A stretch of 46,690 nt of DNA from Chloroflexota bacterium (GTDB lineage Bacteria > Chloroflexota > Limnocylindria > Limnocylindrales > CSP1-4): positions 22,362-69,051 of the forward strand of contig PMBR01000123.1 in NCBI GenBank assembly GCA_003152995.1, in the 5' to 3' direction. This document shows positions 41,611 to 46,690 of the stretch, in pieces. Position 1 is the stretch's first letter. Each line of letters starts with the position of its first letter. The notes beneath the pieces are model-generated. The model was given only the letters and a program-made list of their open reading frames with translations. It ran no database searches and was not told the DNA's origin. The position numbers and the translations under genes are program-made.

Positions 41611-41896
41611 GGGGCCCAACGAAATCTCGGCTGCGATCGGGCGAGCAAAGGACGACCGCCAGATAAGCCGCAGATAAGCGGTCAGAGCTAGAGTCCCGGC
41701 GTCGTACGTTTGGACCGCCGCGTGGCTCTTGCGAGGGGGCGGCCTCACCGTCCGACGGGCTCGCACTACCGGGTCGCCGGTTGGCGATCCGCCATGCCCG
41801 AAGGAGGTGTCAGCCGGCCCCCAAATTCGTCAGGTCTTCAGCATTTCCGACCCGCCGCAGGCAACAGACCCGCCCGCCGGAATGGGAGGAGATCTC
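41611..41896. promoter_or_regulatory. Leader with two 11-bp-spaced direct repeats and a -10
   Basis: CAGATAAGC occurs at 41660 and 41671, 11 bases apart, then TAGAGT at 41689, 9 bases after the second copy. PhoB/OmpR-type activators bind such pairs next to the -10. GACCGC and GCGGTC flank the pair. No coding gene is supported in this 286-base gap; GGAGGAG at the end belongs to the next gene. Confidence 0.35.
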
Positions 41897-42673
41897 ATGA
41901 GACGAGCATCCACTTGGCTCGTTTCGATGCTCATCGCCGTCTCGACGCTCGGAGTTCCAGGCCAGGCCGCCGCTTCCTACGACGCCCACGTCTGGTCCAA
42001 CTCGGACGCGTTCAAGATCGCATGTCTGGGTGTCAACGACACGTATCCGCTGCAGCACTACAACCTGGCAGTCGCACAGCTCGGCAAGCTCGGTTTCGGC
42101 CCAGTGGCGGGAGCGCTGGGACCCGGGTTCACCCGCACGGCGTTCCTCGCGAATGTGCTCAGCGACTGGGCCGTATATGTCCACAGCCATGGCGACAACT
42201 ACTGGGCGGCCAGCGGCGCGCCCAACGTCGACTCGGGGATCCTCCAGGATCCAGGCGCCGGCAAATGCAATTCGTCCAAGGACATGATCAGGTCGAGCTC
42301 CATCAAGGCCACCACTCAAGGTTCGTTCTACAACATCGTGATCATGTCGACCTGCATGCTCGGCTCGAACTCGAGCACGATGCCGGCCGCGTTTCAGATT
42401 GCGAAGACGAAGCAGTCCACCGACTACGAGTTCTACCTCGGGTACGTCTTCCACACATGGGACAGCTCCAGCCTCAGGTTCGAGCAGGCCTTCTGGAGCT
42501 ACGTCAACGGCGGGACCCCTCATTCGCGAACCCTGGCGGGAGCTTTCGCCTATGCGGCGAGTGTGGGCGGATACACAGCCGTCAGCGCCAGCGAGCCTTT
42601 CCAGGCCAACTGGTGGGGCAATCCGTACTACGACGGCACGCCACTGCGGCCGGCTGCGAGGTCACCGAGATGA
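41897..42673 (+). CDS. Secreted caspase-like (clan CD) putative protease
   Basis: The 258-residue protein has a signal peptide (MRRASTWLVSMLIAVSTL ... AAASYD). The mature part shows VYVHSHGDNYW (H96, H98, G99, D100) and VIMSTCMLGSN (C153), which resembles the His-Gly and Cys ends of two core strands in caspase-like proteases. The H98-C153 spacing of 55 residues fits the fold. GGAGGAG lies 7 bases before ATG 41897. The upstream frame is not used. It overlaps the next gene by ATGA. Family is inferred from motif pattern only. Confidence 0.55.
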   Translation: MRRASTWLVSMLIAVSTLGVPGQAAASYDAHVWSNSDAFKIACLGVNDTYPLQHYNLAVAQLGKLGFGPVAGALGPGFTRTAFLANVLSDWAVYVHSHGDNYWAASGAPNVDSGILQDPGAGKCNSSKDMIRSSSIKATTQGSFYNIVIMSTCMLGSNSSTMPAAFQIAKTKQSTDYEFYLGYVFHTWDSSSLRFEQAFWSYVNGGTPHSRTLAGAFAYAASVGGYTAVSASEPFQANWWGNPYYDGTPLRPAARSPR

Positions 42674-43599
42674 AACTCCCAAACAGCGGCAACAACTTCA
42701 GATGGGCATTCGGTGCCGCCACCGTAGCGGTGTGCCTTATCGCTTCGGCCGGCCAGATCGCGGCAGCTCCACGGTCGTCGGGAGCAATTCAGGGCGGGCT
42801 CGGACCGCCTACTCGCGTCGAGATTGCCCTGGACGCAAACACCGACTCGGCGCTGTTGGCGCGAGAAGGCAAGACGCGAGACGCGTTCGGGTTCCCGGTC
42901 GGCGTCAGTCGCGTCGGGCGCCATGTGATCGATGGCTTCCAGGCCACTGAGTACGACGAGGTCACCGAACTCGACGCCGCCGGAAATGTGGAGGCTCTCA
43001 CCCAGTTCAACTCGAAAGGCCGGCTTCGCACCGCAGTCCGACTCGACGCCACTGCCATTGCTGCAGCCGGCCCCAAGGTCACGCAGGACGGTGCCGTGAG
43101 GTCGGCGCAACGGTCGGCGGTCGCCGCCGGCCTCGGCGTCGGAGCTCCGACCGCCACAGAGGCGGACCAGGCGGCGGGAGGATGGACGGTCCACTGGGCC
43201 CGACAGCAGGATGGCGTGCGCGTTCGAGGCGACGAGACGCGCATCCACGTCCTGCCGGATGGGCGCATTCAAAGCGTGGCCATTGCCGAACACGATCTCG
43301 CACCGGTGCCGGCTCGCCGGATTGCCTTTGCCACCGCTCGACAGGTTGCGAGGGCCAACCTCGACAGCTGGTTCAACGGCCGGAATTCCGCCTACTCCAT
43401 CCAGAAGGTGGAACTGGAGTGGGTGGGACCGAACGGAGCCTTCGACCCGGCAAGGATCGCCACGGCCGAGCCTCCGTACCGGCTCGCCTGGGTCACCGAT
43501 GTGAAGCCGTCCGGCGACGCTGCCGGCTACGTGTGGCTGATGAGTCTGTTCGTGGACGCCGCGGACGGGAGCATCATCGGCGGCGACTTCGTGGAGTGA
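42670..43599 (+). CDS. Secreted PepSY/FTP-like protein
   Basis: The 309-residue protein has a signal peptide (FGAATVAVCLIASAG). Its two repeated modules (about residues 60-170 and 170-300) look like the propeptide/PepSY fold: DGVRVRGDETRIHVLPDGRIQ, then LDSWFNGRNSAYS, and LAWVTDVKPSGDAAGYVW near the end. Such domains inhibit or fold secreted proteases. It is coupled to the caspase-like gene, so it could control it. The family is inferred. Confidence 0.55.
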   Translation: MKLPNSGNNFRWAFGAATVAVCLIASAGQIAAAPRSSGAIQGGLGPPTRVEIALDANTDSALLAREGKTRDAFGFPVGVSRVGRHVIDGFQATEYDEVTELDAAGNVEALTQFNSKGRLRTAVRLDATAIAAAGPKVTQDGAVRSAQRSAVAAGLGVGAPTATEADQAAGGWTVHWARQQDGVRVRGDETRIHVLPDGRIQSVAIAEHDLAPVPARRIAFATARQVARANLDSWFNGRNSAYSIQKVELEWVGPNGAFDPARIATAEPPYRLAWVTDVKPSGDAAGYVWLMSLFVDAADGSIIGGDFVE

Positions 43600-43642
43600 T
43601 GTTCCATGGGTTTGGCCGGACGGGTCGGCCCGGGAACCCACC

Positions 43643-43678
43643 GCCCTCGCCCGCCTTTGCGGGCGGGCGAGGGCCTTT
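43643..43678 (+). terminator. Terminator after the PepSY-like gene
   Basis: A perfect 13-bp stem (43643-43655 with 43662-43674, GCCCTCGCCCGCC and GGCGGGCGAGGGC) has a 6-base loop. CTTTCC follows with a short T-run. It lies 44 bases after the stop and before the lipoprotein gene. Confidence 0.7.
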
Positions 43679-43694
43679 CCGAAAGGGGAATCTC

Positions 43695-44747
43695 ATGAAC
43701 TGGGGATCAGGGCGGCGGTTCGCAAGCCTTACAGAGACGGGATTGCGCCAGCTTCTGCCGATTGCAGTCTGCGTCTCTGTGGCTGCGACCGGCTGCGCCT
43801 CCGGAGGCGCCACGGCCGGCAATAACACAGCCCGTCCGGCGGCAAGTCCGACCCTTGCTTCGAATACGCCGACGGCCGCAGTCGGAGCCACGGTGACTCC
43901 GTCGGCGCCCGCGAGCGGCCCTACCGCTGCGCGCTTGCTCGTCCTGGCGGACGGCGTCGAGGGTGGCGTTGGCCTGTGGACCTGCACTGGCGGCGATTGG
44001 GCCGCAACGGAGCCGATACCGGGCGCGACGGCGCTGGCCAGGGACGGTGATGCTCTCACGTTCGCGATCGGTGGTTCCCTGGCGTCGCGATTGGTGTCGA
44101 GCCCGGGTGTCGCCGGGACGGCGTGGTCTCCGAAATGGGTCAAGGAGCCGCTCGGCGGATCGATCGTAGGGCTCGATCGCTCCGACTCAGGAGCGACGGC
44201 GATCGTCGTGTCCGCGTCGGACAGCTTGACGTTCGCGGTGGTGGGGAAGGATGGGGCGACCTCGGAGCTATTCCCGGCCCCGAGCTCGCCATTCGGCCCA
44301 TCGGTCGCGTGGCTGGACTCCGATCGGCTGGCCCTGATCTCGGTGGACGCCGAACAGATACCACGCCTGGCGGTCGTGGACAGCGTAAAACAGACGATCG
44401 AGCTGCTGAGCGGGCTGGGTGGTGTGCGAGTCTTCGCCCTCTCGCCGGATCGGCAGACCCTCGCGGTGGCGACGGAGTCGGCGGTGTACGTGGCAAGCGC
44501 CGGCGACTGGCTGGCGAACAAGGTACCCGCGCCGATAGCGAACCTGAAGCCGTCTCAAGTGGTGTGGGACCCGGCTCTCAGCGCGGATGGGTCGCTCCTG
44601 GCCGTCTTGTCCGGAACGGAGGACGCGGGCGGCATAGTGACCGACATTCACGAGATCGGTTATGTGCGCGACGGTTCTAGTTGGGCAGTGGCATTCGATT
44701 CGGCGGCGCCGTTCAGCCGCGCGCTCGGGCAGGTGTGGCTCGACTGA
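43695..44747 (+). CDS. Putative lipoprotein with beta-propeller-like repeats
   Basis: The 350-residue protein has a lipoprotein signal with VAATGCAS (lipid-modified Cys near residue 35), an Ala/Thr/Pro-rich spacer and six or seven repeats such as LDRSDSGATAIVVSASD, LSPDRQTLAVATESAV and DPALSADGSLLAVLSG, which look like WD40/TolB-type blades. AAAGGGG lies 7 bases before ATG 43695. A sensor or binding role on the outside of the membrane is possible. Confidence 0.72.
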   Translation: MNWGSGRRFASLTETGLRQLLPIAVCVSVAATGCASGGATAGNNTARPAASPTLASNTPTAAVGATVTPSAPASGPTAARLLVLADGVEGGVGLWTCTGGDWAATEPIPGATALARDGDALTFAIGGSLASRLVSSPGVAGTAWSPKWVKEPLGGSIVGLDRSDSGATAIVVSASDSLTFAVVGKDGATSELFPAPSSPFGPSVAWLDSDRLALISVDAEQIPRLAVVDSVKQTIELLSGLGGVRVFALSPDRQTLAVATESAVYVASAGDWLANKVPAPIANLKPSQVVWDPALSADGSLLAVLSGTEDAGGIVTDIHEIGYVRDGSSWAVAFDSAAPFSRALGQVWLD

Positions 44748-44861
44748 CCCGAGCCGCGCCGGCCGGTGCCGCGCGCCGGGCGCCGCGAACGGAAGTGGGG
44801 TCCCGGCCCGCGTCGGAGTCTCACATTGGCACGCGAGCCTGAATGCTAGACTGCGGCCCTC
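44748..44861. promoter_or_regulatory. Spacer with extended -10 before GT39-like gene
   Basis: TGCTAGACT ends at 44852, 9 bases before GTG 44862, so the transcript may start just upstream of the codon. No other feature is seen. Confidence 0.35.
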
Positions 44862-46448
44862 GTGCTTTGGGGAGACCTTTTGTCGATCTCGCGCTTACGG
44901 TTGCGGTGGGGCCTGGTCGGATTGCTGGCCGCTGCCGTCGGAGTCGCGGTCTTCGCCACGCAGCCTCGGCCGCTGTACGCGGATGCGAGCGGATTCATAG
45001 TCATCGGCCGCGGGTTCCTCTCTGGGCAGGCGCCGTACCTGGGTCTGTTCGACGACAAGCCGCCGGGGGTGTATCTGGTCGGGACCCTCGCTTGGCTCCT
45101 CGATCCCGGTGACATCACTGTCTCGATGCAAGCCCTGTCGGTGGTCGCCATAGCCATCGCGGCCACGGCTTGCGGATGGCTGGTTTCCGCCGTATACGAG
45201 CGTTTCTGGGTCGGTGTCGCGACGGCAATCGTGGTTGCTGGTGGCCTGTCGTTGCCTGCTTTGGACGCCGGCGGCGGCGGGTCGGAACTGTTCGGGGTCG
45301 CCGGGCTGGCAGTGTGCGTCGCCGCGATCGGAGCGATGATCCTGCGCCGCCGAAGCCTCATCTGGCCGGTTGCGGCGGGTGCTGGGTTGGCCTGGGCGAT
45401 CGGTTCATCGCTGCTGACTCTAGGCGCCGTTCCAGCCGTGGCTCTGCTCTGGCTCTCGATCCCGGTGGATGACGAGCCGCTTCGCCTGTCACGCTTCAAC
45501 TGGCGCACCTGGGTGCGTCGTCGTCTGGCCGATCGAAGGCTGGCCGCCGCCATCTGCGGGACGGGAGCCGTCTCGCTGGTGCTCTGGCTGCCGGTCATTG
45601 CCACCGGCAGCATGTCGGCGGCCTTCGATGCCTTCCTCAGATACAACGGCCTGTACCGGGCCACGGGCGTCTTGAAGCTCCGCGACTGGATGAACGGCGT
45701 CGGGTCCTTCTGGCCGCTCTGGCTTCCGACACTCGCAGTCTGTCTTGTGCCGACCGCCAGGAGGCAGCTCCTCGGGCTAACACTTGTCAGATCGAATCTG
45801 GCTCGCGCGATGGTGCTATGGCTCGTGGTCGGAGTGGCGCTGCTGATGTTCGGGCGGCGGTTCTATCCCCACTACTTGCTGCTGCTCGTTCCGCCTCTCG
45901 CCGTGCTGTTCGGAGTGACACTCTGCAGCTTGTGGCTGGATCGTCCGACGATCATCCGGCGGGTCGTCGGCCTGACGCTGTGCCTGGTGGTCGTCGTTGG
46001 GCTCGCCTGGCAGTCGCCCCCGGCGGCGTCGAACGACTCCCGATTGGCCGCCAACGCCCAACTGGCCGACTACATTCGGGCCAACTCGGCACCGGCCGAC
46101 ACCATCTACGTCTGGGGCTACGACCCGGACCTCTATCTGCGTGCCGATCGCGACCCGGCCGGGCCGTACTTCGTCATCGTGCCGCTCATCATGCCCGGCT
46201 ACGACGGCCAGGCTGTGGCCACGATGCTGGGCGCGTGGCAAGCACACCCGCCTCGGCTGGTCGTAACAGGCCGGTCAGACGCCCCCGATCTGGTCCGGCT
46301 CGATCCGCTGATCGTGCCTCAAGACAAGACGAACCCGGGCGAGCCGAGCGACTACGCCGCTCTCGATCCACTTCGAGCATTCGTCCAGGCGCACTACGAT
46401 CCCGTCGCGACCCTTCAAGCCGGCCAGGTCTGGCGTTATCGCGGATAG
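44862..46448 (+). CDS. GT39/ArnT-like membrane glycosyltransferase
   Basis: The 528-residue protein has about 10 membrane helices and, in the first external loop, YADASGFIVIGRGFLSGQ and FDDKPPGVYL, the usual GT39/PMT-type site with Asp-Lys-Pro-Pro. A C-terminal periplasmic part begins near residue 385 (LADYIRANSAPADTIYVWG). Such enzymes transfer sugars from lipid-linked donors. Substrate is unknown. The start is GTG 44862. Confidence 0.8.
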   Translation: MLWGDLLSISRLRLRWGLVGLLAAAVGVAVFATQPRPLYADASGFIVIGRGFLSGQAPYLGLFDDKPPGVYLVGTLAWLLDPGDITVSMQALSVVAIAIAATACGWLVSAVYERFWVGVATAIVVAGGLSLPALDAGGGGSELFGVAGLAVCVAAIGAMILRRRSLIWPVAAGAGLAWAIGSSLLTLGAVPAVALLWLSIPVDDEPLRLSRFNWRTWVRRRLADRRLAAAICGTGAVSLVLWLPVIATGSMSAAFDAFLRYNGLYRATGVLKLRDWMNGVGSFWPLWLPTLAVCLVPTARRQLLGLTLVRSNLARAMVLWLVVGVALLMFGRRFYPHYLLLLVPPLAVLFGVTLCSLWLDRPTIIRRVVGLTLCLVVVVGLAWQSPPAASNDSRLAANAQLADYIRANSAPADTIYVWGYDPDLYLRADRDPAGPYFVIVPLIMPGYDGQAVATMLGAWQAHPPRLVVTGRSDAPDLVRLDPLIVPQDKTNPGEPSDYAALDPLRAFVQAHYDPVATLQAGQVWRYRG

Positions 46449-46495
46449 GCGGCGCGCCGAACCCGGCACGCGTCCGGTCGCCGGGCCCGATGCGT

Positions 46496-46501
46496 TATGA
46501 T
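46496..46501 (+). promoter_or_regulatory. -10 of tRNA-Val
   Basis: TATGAT lies 13 bases before the tRNA, a typical distance. Confidence 0.45.
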
Positions 46502-46514
46502 GCGGCGCGCACCC

Positions 46515-46556
46515 GGGCGGTTAGCTCAGTTGGTTAGAGCGCATGCTTGACATGCA
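46515..46556 (+). tRNA. 5' half of tRNA-Val(GAC), interrupted
   Basis: Acceptor GGGCGGT, TA, D stem GCTC/GAGC, G26, anticodon stem CATGC and loop TTGACAT (anticodon GAC) are normal, followed by the first three bases of the 3' stem (GCA). Base 46557 onward (ACTAGACCC...) no longer pairs, and no T-arm or ACCGCCC 3' acceptor appears by the end at 46690. Either an intron, an insertion or a truncated gene is present. The last 134 bases hold a hairpin (TACCGC/GCGGTA around AGTTATA) and CTGAGC/GCTCGG arms, and no reading frame I would defend. Confidence 0.6.
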
Positions 46557-46690
46557 ACTAGACCCTGAGCGATGTAGGCTCGGCCCCTGGTCGCACGGTT
46601 TGGACGAGCGAAGGTACCGCAGTTATAGCGGTATTCGCGGGGCGGAAGCGGGCGGATGGACGACGGAGCGATAGCCCAGCTGCGTACGGG

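Noticed and set aside
41710-42669. Upstream part of the PepSY-like frame
   Set aside because: It lies over the caspase-like gene; signal peptide and ATGA overlap mark the true start at 42670.
46557-46690. Definite group I intron in tRNA-Val
   Set aside because: The conserved core segments of group I introns were not found before the window ends, so only an interruption can be stated.

Overview
This 46.7 kb window is high-GC bacterial chromosome. Nearly every gene lies on the plus strand and many abut by ATGA or GTGA stop/start overlaps. GTG and TTG starts are common, and several genes seem to be read from leaderless or near-leaderless promoters. The gene order, a DUF951 protein, a TIGR01906-type membrane protein, a Flp-type mini-pilin and the tRNA style suggest a Chloroflexota-like bacterium, perhaps near Limnocylindria/Ellin6529. 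That taxonomy is inferred from gene content; no marker was searched.

Region 1 (1-15195) is housekeeping. It runs dxs (5' end missing), tlyA, nadK, recN, xerD, a PH/SHOCT membrane protein, a site-2-protease-like M50 protein, an HD protein, scpA, scpB, rluB, cmk, plsC, ispH, der and tRNA-Pro. It combines isoprenoid precursor synthesis (dxs and ispH), NAD phosphorylation, recombination and chromosome segregation (recN, xerD, scpAB), and ribosome modification and assembly (tlyA, rluB, der). The order recalls the dxs-tlyA-nadK-recN and scpAB-rluB-cmk-der clusters of Firmicutes.

Region 2 (15196-22879) holds a 47-residue Flp-type pilin between two strong terminators, a PLP-dependent amino-acid decarboxylase, a TIGR01906 membrane protein coupled to an M50/CBS protease, a divergent MoaC, a one-TM protein, an nrdR-dcd-MBL hydrolase operon and tRNA-Arg(CCT).

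Region 3 (22861-25174) looks like a small integrated element. The last 19 bases of tRNA-Arg (including CCA) plus 9 bases downstream recur exactly (28 bp) 2.28 kb further on. Between the copies, four genes of mostly unknown function are read from the minus strand toward the tRNA. One encodes an HNH/zinc-finger protein whose conserved N-terminus lies upstream of any ATG, GTG or TTG. No integrase is present.

Region 4 (25356-32084) has two membrane proteins, a conserved hypothetical, a membrane-anchored C39-like cysteine peptidase, and a fur-family gene divergent from an ECF metal importer (cbiM with a fused PDGLE-like tail, cbiQ, and cbiO with a histidine-rich tail). The shared promoter region carries an inverted repeat.

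Region 5 (32177-46448) is signalling and envelope: a multi-GAF diguanylate cyclase, a membrane-anchored family-5 solute-binding protein coupled to a gluzincin-type protease, DUF951, an MFS exporter, a GT2 glycosyltransferase, a secreted caspase-like protein coupled to a PepSY-like secreted protein, a beta-propeller lipoprotein and a GT39-like membrane glycosyltransferase. The window ends in a tRNA-Val(GAC) gene whose sequence leaves the tRNA consensus inside the anticodon stem, so it is interrupted, intron-containing or broken.
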